A stretch of DNA of 64,000 nucleotides. Source: Phellopilus nigrolimitatus (taxonomy: Eukaryota > Basidiomycota > Agaricomycetes > Hymenochaetales > Hymenochaetaceae). Positions 51,461 through 62,069 of the stretch are shown piece after piece. The position numbers were made by a program, and so were the translations under genes. The notes beneath the pieces are model-generated. The model did not search any database. It was given only the letters and a program-made list of their open reading frames with translations, and had not been told where the DNA came from. Every line of letters begins with the position of its first letter. The first letter of the stretch is position 1. The stretch lies in NCBI GenBank assembly GCA_021029095.1, contig JAJOHG010000106.1, positions 1 to 64,000 of the forward strand. Direction: 5' to 3'.

Positions 51461-52500
51461 GCGACGAAGAGGTCGAAGATGGTGTAGCAGGCGCGACCGC
51501 CAAAGGACTCCGCTAGTGTGTCGACGCTGGGCGGAACTGCGGGATCGCGGATCGAGACCGCGTTCAGTGGTTGGAGGTCGTGTACGATTCGAAGGGACGT
51601 CCCGTCTTTCTTGACGACGCAAAACCATCTCGATCGGTAAGAGGAGTTCGAGGGCTCGTACACACCAGAGCTGATTTTGTCCTTGATGATCGCGATGACT
51701 TTGTCGAAGATGCCTGGAGGGATGGGAATGACGCGCAGTGCCCACGGGATGTGCTCGATAGTCGGAATGAGCACCGGTGGGAAGTACTCTTGATCAAGGG
51801 ACCCCTTCTCGCTTTCGTCCCAGGCGAACGCAAATTCCTGGATACGGATGAGCTCGAGCGAGAGCTTCACCTCGTCTGGCAACAAGAAATCCGTCCCCTC
51901 GAGGGCGGATTTGAGGGAATTATACCGTTCTTGGGTGAAGCGCGTTCCGGGGACGAAGTCAGGAGGATGCAGAGGGATCTCTGGGAGGTCGCGGAGAGGG
52001 TCGGGGAACTCGTGGCGGATGATGCGGAATTTTTCGGGGAGGGTCGTCTGTACTGGTTTGACGCGGTCCGCGACCTTCTTGTACGCAAGGCTGGTCGCGT
52101 GGGTGTCACGGGCGAAGTCTAAGGGTATATCGCGATCGAGAGCGGTGACGGGTTCTTGGGAGGAGATAGAGACGGAGGAGATAGAGACGAGATTAGCGTG
52201 GAGAGCCGCGGGTATCTGAGTTGGAGGGGAAGTGGGTTTCGTGTATTGTCTGGTTTTCTTCGGGGTTTTCTGGGATTGCGAGTGTTTATGTTGTTTTGAT
52301 GGGTTAACTGTGAAAGCGGATGGAGACGGAGCGAAGGGATCGAAAGTAGAAACCGCGATCGAGTCGTGGTCGCAAAAGACGTAAGCTTGATTGAAGAAAA
52401 ATGGTGACGCCGCGAAATCGTCGCTGAAGGAATGGAGTGAGCGGGGTATCGGTTTGGGTGGTGGGCCTCCCCGTCGTGACGGCGGTTCCTCGACCTTCAG
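51461..52500 (-). CDS. pol, 5' segment: linker and N-terminal reverse transcriptase, entered by -1 frameshift
   Basis: The frame opens at the gag stop (CTG at 52500, one base upstream of the gag reading of TGA) and stays open into the reverse transcriptase fingers: IPWALRVIPIPPGIFDKV, SRWFCVVKKDGTSLRIVHDL, LNAVSIRDPAVPPSVD and ACYTIFDLFVA, where the 5.2-kb insertion interrupts it. From 52500 to about 51889 there is no ATG, GTG or TTG codon in this frame (about 200 codons), so it cannot start independently and must be read as a Gag-Pol fusion. Confidence 0.88.
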
Positions 52501-54221
52501 GTAAAACCCGAGGTGAAGCTGGCGAAGGCGCCGTTCGCGTTGGAGCGAGGCGTGGTGGGGATCGCGAAGCGCTCGAACGTCTCTGGGTCCGTGATCGTAA
52601 GGATTTGGCGACCGTCAGAGTCGAAGTTCGTTTGACAACATGTGTGCGCATAGAACGGAATCCCTAGTAGAACCTCGAATGGGGCCTGTTCGACTACGTG
52701 CGCGTTCATCGCGATGGTGAGGTCGCCGATCTTGATTTCGAGGCCTGAGATAAGTCCGAGCGAGGTGACGACGGTGCTGTCGGCCGTGGTTACGCGAATA
52801 CGCATGTCCGGACGTAGCGGGGTTCCGGTTCGTTCCCAGATATCGCGGCGTAGGCAAATAAACGTCGACCCGGTGTCAAGGATGGCGGTAGCGACGCAGA
52901 CGCCTGCCAAGAGGACTTTGATCGCGCTGATTTCTTTGAGGTGAGGGTCGTTCTCTGGCGTGACCGCGATCTCAAGCGGTCTGTTCGCGCCGGGGTGCGC
53001 GAAGAGGCTGGAGCCATCCATGACTGGTTTGGAGGTGATGGTCCCCTGCTCGATCTCGTCCTGGGTCTGCTGGAGCGAGCTCGACACGTTTTTATCTTGA
53101 ACGAGAGCCTGGGCACGCGGCAATTGTTGTGCTCGCGACGGGGGCGCGATCGTGGTGGGGATGCGTCTCGTAGTGACTGCGTCGCGGACGACCTTGCGGC
53201 AATCTTGAGCGACCGAGAGGAGTTCGCGGACGGTGGCGGGTACAGATGCATCGAGAATGCGATTTACGAGCTCCTTCGGTATCGATGCGTTCTCGACTGG
53301 GGCTTGGTACCTGTACTGAGGCCCAGAGTCTGGAGGTAGCGGGATCGCGTCTGGTGGTCGAGAATGCTCGTCTATGTCGTCCTCCAGCTCGTCCGTTTCC
53401 TCTTCTTCGTCACTGTGTTCAGTTACGGAAGCCTCGACGCTCGCGGCGCGTTGCGGGGTAGGAGGTGCCGCGGGCACGGGAGATACCGGGCGAATGGCCG
53501 AGAGCGGCGTGAGTGCCCTTGATTCCTGCGAGGATGGAGGCGGGGTCGGAGCCCGCGATCGCCCAGGTGGCGACGGTGACGGGGTACGAGACGACGCCGG
53601 CTGCGCGATGGTCGCTGGACGGCGCGGCATGGGGTCGACGTCGAATCGAACACGTTTCGCACTTTCAGGGAGACGAGCGGTCGACCGGGTGCTTACTAGG
53701 GCTGTTTCTGATTCCTGGTCCTCATCTGTTACGTCCTCGATGTACGCGGCCCTCGATGTTTTACCTTCCGCTCCGGTAGACCACAACGCGGTTCCGAAGC
53801 TGAAGTTTGCGCTTGCTGACGGCATGTGCGGCGGGCCGGTTGCCCTGTCGCCTACTTTGAAGTCTGGGTTCGCGGCTTTCCAGTATCGCAGTTTTTCTTC
53901 AAACGAGAAGCCGGGCTGTTCGCGACTGAAGAGGACTCCGTTCGGTAGAGTGAGCTGGTTGTTGGCATCGCGCAAGATCTCGCCGCGTCGCAGAGCTTCG
54001 TTTGCTCCTGGACAAACGAGGAGGAAATGTTCTGGATCGGTACACCACATGCACACGCGACGTCGAGTCGGGAAGGCTTCGCCGACAGGCGCAGGTGGCA
54101 CGTAAGGGGCGGGTACGTAAGGGGCTGTCGATCGAGCCGTATTCTGGCTCGGTGTGGACGGCGTTGGCGTTCTCTGCATCGCGACGAGTTGCGACTGAAG
54201 AGATTCCAACTGTCGAGTCAT
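52497..54221 (-). CDS. gag C-terminal region and aspartic protease
   Basis: 574 codons. Near the N-terminus is a zinc-knuckle-like C-x2-C...H...C (CMWCTDPEHFLLVC); then a long Pro/Ser/Thr-rich acidic spacer (TPSPSPPGRSRAPTPPP; DEEEETDELEDDIDEH); then a retropepsin-type protease with the active site AILDTGSTFICL (DTGS) and the flap/second-strand region GLEIKIGDL...VLLGIPFYAHT. The capsid part expected before the knuckle is missing. In-frame codons before the first Met (EIGWYGS) look coding up to a stop at about 54244, where the element is truncated. The gag stop TGA lies at 52497-52499. Confidence 0.85.
   Translation of the reverse strand: MTRQLESLQSQLVAMQRTPTPSTPSQNTARSTAPYVPAPYVPPAPVGEAFPTRRRVCMWCTDPEHFLLVCPGANEALRRGEILRDANNQLTLPNGVLFSREQPGFSFEEKLRYWKAANPDFKVGDRATGPPHMPSASANFSFGTALWSTGAEGKTSRAAYIEDVTDEDQESETALVSTRSTARLPESAKRVRFDVDPMPRRPATIAQPASSRTPSPSPPGRSRAPTPPPSSQESRALTPLSAIRPVSPVPAAPPTPQRAASVEASVTEHSDEEEETDELEDDIDEHSRPPDAIPLPPDSGPQYRYQAPVENASIPKELVNRILDASVPATVRELLSVAQDCRKVVRDAVTTRRIPTTIAPPSRAQQLPRAQALVQDKNVSSSLQQTQDEIEQGTITSKPVMDGSSLFAHPGANRPLEIAVTPENDPHLKEISAIKVLLAGVCVATAILDTGSTFICLRRDIWERTGTPLRPDMRIRVTTADSTVVTSLGLISGLEIKIGDLTIAMNAHVVEQAPFEVLLGIPFYAHTCCQTNFDSDGRQILTITDPETFERFAIPTTPRSNANGAFASFTSGFT
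52503..52509 (-). promoter_or_regulatory. -1 ribosomal frameshift slippery heptamer
   Basis: In the gag frame the heptamer reads G GGT TTT, followed by ACC and the stop TGA. It fits the X XXY YYZ rule exactly and is placed so that a one-base backward slip enters the pol frame. Any stimulatory downstream structure was not folded. Confidence 0.75.
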
Positions 54222-54245
54222 CGAGCCGTACCAACCAATCTCGGA

Positions 54246-55687
54246 TTACATTCCCGGTAACTTACCACGGGCCAAGTTCATTATTACCGTGACGGCTTAA
54301 AACCGTACTATTTTTGCTTGTGGGCTTCAGCGACCCTGACTGGAAGCATTCTCGGCCCTCCGGCATTGCTCAGGGTCTTCAGGGTCTTTCTAAATGCAGG
54401 CGGTGCGGTCGATGCTGTTACGCGCGGGGGCGGGCTCGGGCATCTATTTTAGGTAGCATTGCCCGCCGCTGGTAGGCTTTACCGGCGCGATAATTATCAC
54501 CCCCTCCTACTGTTGGCTTTGGGGGTGCTCGGGATGCCGACACGGCCGCGCCGCTCGTGCCCGCTTTACGCAGCGCCTCCCCCGCTCCGCGCAGTGTAGC
54601 GCATGCCTTGCCCGCTCCGTGTAGCTCATACCCCTTCCACGCAGCTCACGCACATTCCGCGCGCGCGCGCAACCGACACTCCCTCCAGGGTTCGAAAAAT
54701 TGCCGGCACCACTTTTGCCCCGCTGCGCTCGTTACCGCCGCTTTTTTGGCCTTGTTGTGGTGATTTTGAGGCTTGGAATATGGATCTATGTGTATATTAC
54801 AGCTATTGGTATGGTACACACTAGTTTATATGCACCCGATCACCACTTCGCCAGCCTGTCTAGCTCGCTGATAACGCTGTGGTTGAACACTCGAATTCTT
54901 GCTTTGCGCACCGACCTCCACCCTTGACTGCTAGTCATGCACTTCCCTTGTCCACCTGCGATTCCGTTTCGCCGCCCACACGCAAGCAATCGCTCTTCAC
55001 ACCCGTTTATTGTCTCAGTCGCCGCTCGACCTAGCAACAGAATACACTTACTTTTTCCAACCCTGCTTCTGCGCGACACGGCATCGCGCAGGTGTAGTGA
55101 CTGCCGCGTCGCGCGCAGGTGTAGTGATTGCCATGCCGCCATGCCAGTGAAACGGAAACCGTCATTCGCGCACTCATTGCGCTCCGAGTGCAAGGATAGA
55201 ATGCGTAAGAATAGGTGTTTGTTGATCTGAAGCAGGCGGAGAAGCTGCAGGATCTTGCACGGCTTCGGTGGAGGGAAAGTCGGTTTGTTGATCTGAAGCA
55301 GGCGGAGAAGCTGCAGGATCTTGCGCGGCTTCGGTGGAGGGAGCTGGGAGCGTCGGTTGTTGATCTGAAGCAGGCGGCGATGCTGCAGGATCTTGCGCGG
55401 CTTCGGTGGAGGGAGCTGGGAGTGTCGGTTGTTGATCTGAAGCAGGCGGAGATGCTGCAGGATCTTGCGCGGCTTCGGTGTGCAGCGACAAGGGGTGACT
55501 AACGTTGTGACGTAACACATTCGTTACTATTTTGAGCAAAATAATCACCAAGTCCGAATTGACATGTAATTCTGCCTTTAAAATTCAATTTGACAATCCA
55601 CTTACCCCCCCAGTGTGCATTGTGAAATAAGAGCTATACGAGTCATTTAGCAGTGTTAACAACCTCGGTACATAAAGATTTTATTTT
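54246..55687. other. non-coding stretch between the truncated gag and the KDZ transposase
   Basis: Apart from the 66-72 base tandem repeat described separately, no gene is visible. It should contain the 3' end of the KDZ element, but I could not identify its inverted repeats or target duplication. A GC-rich run of CCGCTCCGCGCAG-like units lies near 54570-54650. Confidence 0.4.
55210..55490 (+). repeat. four-copy tandem repeat, 66-72 base unit
   Basis: Units start GTTGATCTGAAGCAGGCGG at 55221, 55287, 55359 and 55431 (spacings 66, 72, 72, all multiples of three). All are open in one frame on each strand: plus (repeating DLKQAEKLQDLARLRW) and minus (repeating TEAAQDPAASPPASDQQ). The length pattern suggests a past coding constraint, but no gene around it is recognisable. 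Confidence 0.85.
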
Positions 55688-58600
55688 TTATTCAAATATC
55701 TCGTCTTCGACGTCCGAATCAGCTGCAAAATCATCAAACAATCCTTCACCCCGATCCAACATGACCGTGTCACCCCCGTCGAGTACAGAGAGCACAGGAT
55801 CATATAGCTCGTTCATGACATCCATAAAGGGATTGTCTTGGGGTTGATCTTGCAACGTTAGATCATCGGCCACGCTAGGATCTCCCGCATCCTCGCGTGA
55901 CAATCTCGCCATTGCCAGTATGGTTCGCATCCTCGTAGCATTCGGCGTCGCAAGGCTCTGCAGCCCCGCGACTCGATACCGTTCTGGCCATTCGATCGCG
56001 ATCCCACCCATCGAGATTGTCCTGTACCATTTGGCCGCGAAAAAGGTAGCGAGGGCCTCCCAACCAGTCGCCTGCTTCTCCGCATACGCTCGCAAACTGT
56101 CTATCACGTCGCTTGACGCATCGAGACGACACGAGGATTGCGCGCGCCACCAGGCGGCTTTCCAATCACTATACACCAAGGTCCTTCTCATTTCTTCTAC
56201 GACCAAGGTGATTTCTTCTTCCCAGCGTTCCGCACGTGCCCAAGACTTCGCCCACTCGACGCGAATGCCTACCAAGCAGAAAGTGACCTTAACAAACCCA
56301 TTTTTTTATTTGAAGAAAACGCGACTTACCTGCGTCAATTTCTGCATCCTGTCCCTCGCCAGAGCGTGCCCGAGACCATATCCAGCTCAATTCCCGACGA
56401 CCCTCGCTCGGTTGATTCCGAATGTCATGGCCCTTCCGCTTCGGGGCATTATCATCGTCCTTGTCATTACCTAGACCACGCACATCCTCCTTCGCTAACG
56501 GTCGAAGGTGCTCAGCCCAGGACTCCTCTGGATCCAGCTTCTGCAAAGCCGCACGTGCAGCTCGATAGCGCTCTGCAGTCAGAGCGATCTTGCTGTTGAA
56601 CTTAACAATGACGGAGCGTGCGCGTGTATTGTCTCGTTGACCAACGTTATTTATTTTTTTGAATGTAAGCGATGCAGACTTTAGGCGAAGGAGACGCCGC
56701 AGCTCGCCCAAGCAGTCTTCTGCTTGAGCGCGACGCAGGCGAACTTCCTTGTCGATAAGCTTGAGCCGAGGAGAGAGGGCTGATCGCAATTCAGAGGTGA
56801 GGTCGGACGGAAGACAAAGTGACGGGATGTCAAACATGAGTCGGTCATCCGCTCGTTCGCTACCGCTCGACAACGCAGAGTTTGATCTCAACTGTGCAAT
56901 CTGAATTGCGGCACATGGCATGAATACCAGCTGCGCCTTCCGCCACTTGCCAATCTTGCTAGTCAAAGTCGTTTTGCGTTCTTGAAGTACCGCACTCTGA
57001 ACTGAGTGCGGCCTCGCCTTCCTCGCGACGACGAGGGCTTGAAACGAGCGCCTAACGTAAACAGTCAGCATGGTATGCGTGTCCTCGTATTTGACGAAGA
57101 GGTACATACCGTAGTTCCTCCAGCTCAAGTCCCTTCACCAGAAATGTGCTCGTGGTCAGATCGTCAACCACCGGGTCACCCTCCGCCACGGCAATCTCCT
57201 CCTCCTTCGCGAGCTCGCAGCGAAGATCGGCGAGAGACACGTCTGAAAGCAAAGTTAGTGTGTTTTTTTTCACGCGGGTTCATACGTCGTACTTACGGGA
57301 ATCGGGCTCTGCGTATGGATCAGGCGCGTTGTGGTCTGCCTGCCATGCCTCTACCATGGCGGACCAAGTTGCAACGACACCGGGCTCAAAGGTTGCTGAG
57401 AGCTCTTCAAAGTTCTTTCTCTGCTTTGCGGCCATATCCAAAGCCTCCTTAAGCTTGCGCAGGAGAATGGAACCTGTAGATAGAACATGTCAGTCGAGAG
57501 GAAAGTCAAGAGTAGTGAAAAAAAAATCGCGAATGCGTGAGAAGTCAAGAGACTGGTCGGCAGCGGCGCGAGCGTAACAACCGGGTAACCACATACCTGA
57601 TCCAATAATCTTTCGCCAGTTATACGCTGACCAATGGTCGTCAATAGTGTCGTGTCGGAATCCCGGCCCCATCTCCCGCGTGGCCATAGCGATGGGGTTA
57701 ATGTGCGACCATCCTCGTTCGATCCCCTCCCCGTCTGTTCGAGCAGAGTGGCGGAGGAGATTGAGGGAGTATGGACTCTGGCATGGCTCGCCATGAGCCT
57801 TCAAATGAAACTTGGGGACGACCGCCCGAAGAACGACCTGCCAGAACGCAACCTGCAGTTCAAAAGGGTATTCACGGACGCGCAGAGGTAGCTTTTTTAT
57901 CCATTGACAGGATATGTCGTAGGATACGAGCAACAGAGTCACCAGTGTGCCGAGAAGGGAGGAAAGGAAGATACAGTCCATATTTATGTACCTTTTTGAT
58001 AGTTAGAGTACGAATCATTGCGCGGATCAATACACGGACCTTTCCCCTTTTTGCAAGTCTCCGACACCATTCTTCCGCACCATGCCGCTTCGCGCGCAAA
58101 TAACAGCCCCAACACCGGTGACAAGGTATCCGTCGTTTGTGCGTGTCGTCGCTTTTTCAATAGCTTGGAAAGTCGAATCACATGAGCTTTTCTAACGAAG
58201 AAAAGAATCAGCCTCGGTGTGTGAGCAAATTATTTCACGGTTTACCTCGATTTTGTGGACGTCTTTGTCGAACTGTTGCCTGAGCTGCTCACTGTACATC
58301 ACCGGCTCAACCAGATACGCCCAGCCGGGGCCTAGCTCGGGATCGTCGGCCACCCCCCTGTCCTTTGATTTAAGTCGAAAATTTGCGTCGATGGCCAACA
58401 CGAGCGTATAAAGCCATCTGCAAGGAAACCTGTCACGCGCACTGCCAACGCTGATAACCTGAGACACTTACAGTTGATCGGACATTTCCCATCCGTCAGA
58501 TAAATTCTTTCCAGGATGCGGGCAGGAGGGACAATCGAGCGCCAAGTCGCCCTGCTTAGTTTGCGCGATGCCACCAGGATCATGTGCGCGACCAGCACGT

Positions 58601-59781
58601 TTTGCCAGCATGAGATGGCGGTAACAACGCGTCGTGCGTAAGAACTCGTCGTAGCGTTTCTGCACTAAATTGTCAGATTATTTATTTACGAATTTATTAT
58701 ATGGACGTACCGGAAGATTTTTGACACCCGTATTATCGCTCATATGGGCTAATCCCTGATAATAGTCGTGGGCCGAAATCTTGCCTTGTAATGACAGCTC
58801 CTGGAATTGATCCAGCATTGCATAGGTGAAGACAGTTCCAGGATTGTTATACGTCGCTGGATACCATCGTACGCGCATAAGCTGTGTCCGCTTTGGCCAG
58901 CCTCCGAGTTGCTCATTACAACCGCAGTATATGATGTCGACAAGGTGGAAGCCATTCGTATGATATACAACTAGATAGTGTTCGCGCGTTGGGACCTTAC
59001 ACGCCTCATCGTAATGACCTAGACGGACCTTGAGTCCGATCGAGCGCAGAGACGTCTTTTCCCAGAAGAGCCCTGTCCACTTCTTATCACCAAATTATAT
59101 AGACTTCGAGCTCACTAAAGAATCCACTCACCTCGATCCGATGCAACGGATGATGCCGATGCGTGTCGAGCAAACATCCTTTACACGATGTCGGGGTTCC
59201 AAGACACTCGGTGCAGCGGTATTCGGCTGCAATCATTTCGCAGTTTTGACACGTTAACGATGAGCCTCGGCCATCGTGCCTCACCAGTTCGTCCAGGTAT
59301 GATTGGCGGAAAGGAAGCCACTCCTTCAAAGCCTTCACCTTGAAGGGATTGTTAGCACCAAGCTACATATACCAATCGTGCGCGAACTCACTCGTCGCCG
59401 TTTGGATGCCCTGATGTTCTCCTCTCGGTGTTGTTGCTGCTCAGATTCGTGGTTCTCTGTTTGCTCAGGGAGATCGTCAAAGTCGACATTATGGAAGGTA
59501 TCGCGATCGCGATCGATGTCGTCGGCGACGGATGCTCCCTCGATCGCAGTTGTCCGCACGACGTCTTCTACATACGATGTTCGGACACCTAACGCTCCTG
59601 ACCTTCTATCTGAGTAGTTCAGGACTCGTGTCGCTGTGCTGATCGTTGTAGTGTGGTCATAAGGAGATGCGGTTGATGGACCAGCAGCAGGTCGCACGCT
59701 TACGTCTACATCGGTGTCCACGATACGTGTGATTTTGACGCGTGTTGTCGATGGCGCATTTTTTCCTTTTCGTTTCGCCAT
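55688..59781 (-). CDS. KDZ-superfamily transposase with CxC2 cysteine cluster
   Basis: Eleven exons join in phase to 1162 residues: 59781-59392, 59338-59132, 59082-58711, 58659-58472, 58417-58246, 58191-58040, 57991-57597, 57473-57297, 57242-57110, 57051-56330 and 56268-55688. Kyakuja-Dileera-Zisupton transposases move large DNA elements in fungi and other eukaryotes. Marks: a basic N-terminus (MAKRKGK); the CxC2 cluster in exon 2 (CQNCEMIAAEYRCTEC...CKGCLLDTHRHHPLHRIE); KWTGLFWEKTSL; CPSCPHPGKNL; the catalytic-core motifs GVGAVICARSGMVRKNGVGD, SYDISCQW, VPKFHLKAHGEPCQ and ARTDGEGIERGWSHINPIA with the conserved Glu, and DDHWSAYNWRKIIGSG; then long helical C-terminal regions. All introns have GT...AG ends (one donor is GTCCGT). 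No stop or frameshift is needed anywhere, so the gene looks intact. The start ATG at 59779-59781 is preferred over the one at 59832 because of the basic peptide. Confidence 0.93.
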
Positions 59782-61328
59782 CAGGTTTCCATCGTAAGCA
59801 CAGTAGTATGTGGCCAGGTCACTGAACGTCAAGAGAGTGGAAGGAGACGAAGAACTGCAGCGCTGGCACGCTCTGCAAAGCAGGCGCCGGCACTTGCCGG
59901 AGAGTGGCGAATCAATGACCAGCGAGCAGGTCTAGTTCGATTTATAGGACCTGTGGTAGCACACCTATGACCTCCGTTTTTGGTCAGTAGAGAAATGTCA
60001 GCTCTATGTAGTTCATGCTATTTTTTGAGAGACAGCGCTTGGTCTGGTTAATTTTATATGCTGCTTGCGACACTTCGATTTCCAAGTAAAACCTTATTTC
60101 ATCACATTTGCAAAACATTTTTTTAAAAAAGACTGGATGATTCCAATCGTGTCGTTTCTTTTTTATAGCAAAGAGATCGCATGAAGTAAAAATACCAATG
60201 TTTTAGAATTGTGTCTGGCCAACTGGAAGTAGGAGATCTGAAAAACGGCTCCTGAACGCATGAACGGAGCTGCATTTATTCTACAAACTTGTCTATCCTG
60301 TCTCAAATCCAACCTACAGAACACTTTCCCTCCATTTTTAAAATCTAACAGCTGGAAAATCTTCGTACATCTACCAATACGTCAATACACGAGTTTCGTA
60401 TTTTTTGGAGCTGACGAAAAATTAAAAATGAACAAAGACTGGTCAGTTTAGCCTCCGAAACAGCAAAGTGGCCCGAAATAAGCCACATTTCAAGTATTGA
60501 GGCTCACTGCGTTCTATAAGCGCCTTCGTAAATTTTGAGGGCATACTACATATAGCTCCGAACAATATACCGGCGCTTCTGTAGTTTCGGAAGATGTGTA
60601 TAGAATTACAAAAATCGAGCGCCTTGGGTGGGAAGACCGATAGGACCTTCGCTTGATCGTAACGAGCGCAGTTTTGACGTTTTAGACTCAATTATCGCAC
60701 GATTGTCACCGAAGGATGTGCATACGCTCTATGATGCCGTCGGATACATGATCTCTGCGCAACCTTAACAAGCACTGCAGAAGAAACCGATCGCGAAGGC
60801 TCATGCACATCGATCGGCAGCTTCTTTTTACCACAGCTCGGTCGTATTTCTTATGGAGAAGCTTGGTTTGTAAAAGGCCGTCAGCGGAATCATCAGCGCG
60901 ACGGTCAGGAGACTCAGTGTGTATTTTAGGGCAGCTTAAGCAAGAAGCGCCGTCGAATTCACGCCACAGCGAAGCTCGGCAAGACAGCTAGCGCTTGTTT
61001 AGGTACGCTGATCATCCATTAATGGATGTGTCATCTTGTGTATGGGCTTCGGACTTGTAAATTTGCACGTATGCCGGATTCACTTGCAATAAATATATAT
61101 ATCTTGTCATAGCATACAGCGAGTAGATGTTCACCAGCAGGTCTTAGTTTATTTGACTTAACAAGCGAGGCGGCGGGGGCTTTTTTTTGCATATAAAAAA
61201 TGTATCATATTCTCTTTGACAAATTTTTAATCAACATTATTACAAAAAACAAAACAAAACGAGTGCTTAGTTCTAATAGATAGATAGTTAGTATATATAT
61301 TGAGTGAAGGTGTGATGAAAGAACTTAC
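59782..61328. other. non-coding; AT-rich repeats flanking the KDZ gene
   Basis: The 59960-60470 part resembles the dispersed repeat at 33680-34530. The remainder (60470-61328) has only short unrelated frames. The 5' end of the KDZ element should be here, but its terminal repeats were not recognised. Confidence 0.4.
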
Positions 61329-62026
61329 GCGGCCGAGGATGTTGTTGATGTCGGGGACGACGCGAACGCGTCCCAAGCGAAGGGCCTCCGCGTAGCATTC
61401 GACGGCCTCCTCCTCCGTGTCGTAGCCGCGGAAGATGGCGCCGGTGACGCCGGACACATAGCGGCCGGCCTCCAGCCTGTATAGTTGTTAGTTAGTTATG
61501 TTGAGCGGATATGGTGTCGAGCACTTACCAGTCGGTGAAAACACCGGTGCGCAGACCGGCGGTGATCACGTACCAGCGCATCCTGCGCTGGGTAGAAAAA
61601 ACGCCCGCCGAGCTAGGGCCCGGCGAGCAGCTGGAGGAGGACGCGGCCTCGGTCTTGATCGCAGCGATGGCGGGCTGCGAGGCGACTGCCGGCGCACCGG
61701 CATCCGCAGTCGCGACGGCCCCGGTGTTGGTCGAGGCGGCGGCGGCGGCGTTGGGCGCAAGGGCGCCTCCGCCCATCGCACCGCTGGCCGCACCTGGCCA
61801 CCTCCTAGCCCAATGGCGGCGAAGAGGGCGTTGAGGTCCGCAGCACCCTCGACGTTGAGGTCGAGGGCGGCTGCGGCGCCGCGCGACGCGAGGCGGAGGA
61901 GGCAGAGGAGGAGGCGGAGGAAGACGCGGGCGTTCGCGACGAGGAGCTGGCCGAGGTCGTCGGCGCCGACGGCTGCGAGCTTGTCGTCGTCGCTCGGGTG
62001 CTTGTCGTCGCGGCGCCCGCTGCTGC

Positions 62027-62057
<31 letters not shown>

Positions 62058-62069
62058 GGCGGTGGCCAT
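61329..62069 (-). CDS. protein with a viroplasmin/RNase H1 hybrid-binding domain (partial)
   Basis: The N-terminus (MATA) is followed by about ten Asn from a GTT/AAC microsatellite, then KHPSDDDKLAAVGADDLGQ and helical Leu/Ala-rich sequence. After a one-base frame break near 61790 come an Ala/Thr-rich linker and MRWYVITAGLRTGVFTDW; a 52-base intron (61528-61477) leads to LEAGRYVSGVTGAIFRGYDT and EEAVECYAEALRLGRV. This W-Y-V-V-x-x-G-x-x-x-G-[VI]-[FY]-x-x-W...VSG...GA-x-[YF]-[RK]-x-F-x-x-x-x-E-A pattern is the small domain found at the N-terminus of RNase H1 and in caulimovirus viroplasmin, which binds RNA/DNA hybrids or dsRNA. The last exon seen ends at a GTAAGT donor (61328); no following exon is recognisable, so the 3' end is missing or lies in the AT-rich flank. 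Confidence 0.65.
62031..62058 (-). repeat. AAC trinucleotide microsatellite
   Basis: Uninterrupted GTT/AAC repeat encoding the Asn run of the viroplasmin-domain protein. Confidence 0.9.

Larger units (their letters stand above)
36024..54245 (-). mobile_element. second Ty3/gypsy retrotransposon, 5'-truncated, hosting two nested insertions
   Basis: Read on the minus strand: gag-protease (54221-52497), pol in the -1 frame (52500 down to 51468), a 5.2-kb insertion, more reverse transcriptase (46215-46007), a 3.6-kb fold-back insertion, the rest of pol (42417-40064), an antisense spliced gene, a sense ORF, and a polypurine tract next to a presumed 3' LTR (36685 downward). Removing both insertions and one copy of each target duplication restores an unbroken pol frame. 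The Gag capsid region and the 5' LTR are missing to the right of about 54245. The left edge of the LTR is not defined; 36024 is only where the neighbouring inverted arm stops. Confidence 0.8.

Noticed and set aside
55688..59832. About ten separate small minus-strand genes
   Set aside because: They are exons of one KDZ transposase gene that join in phase at GT...AG sites.
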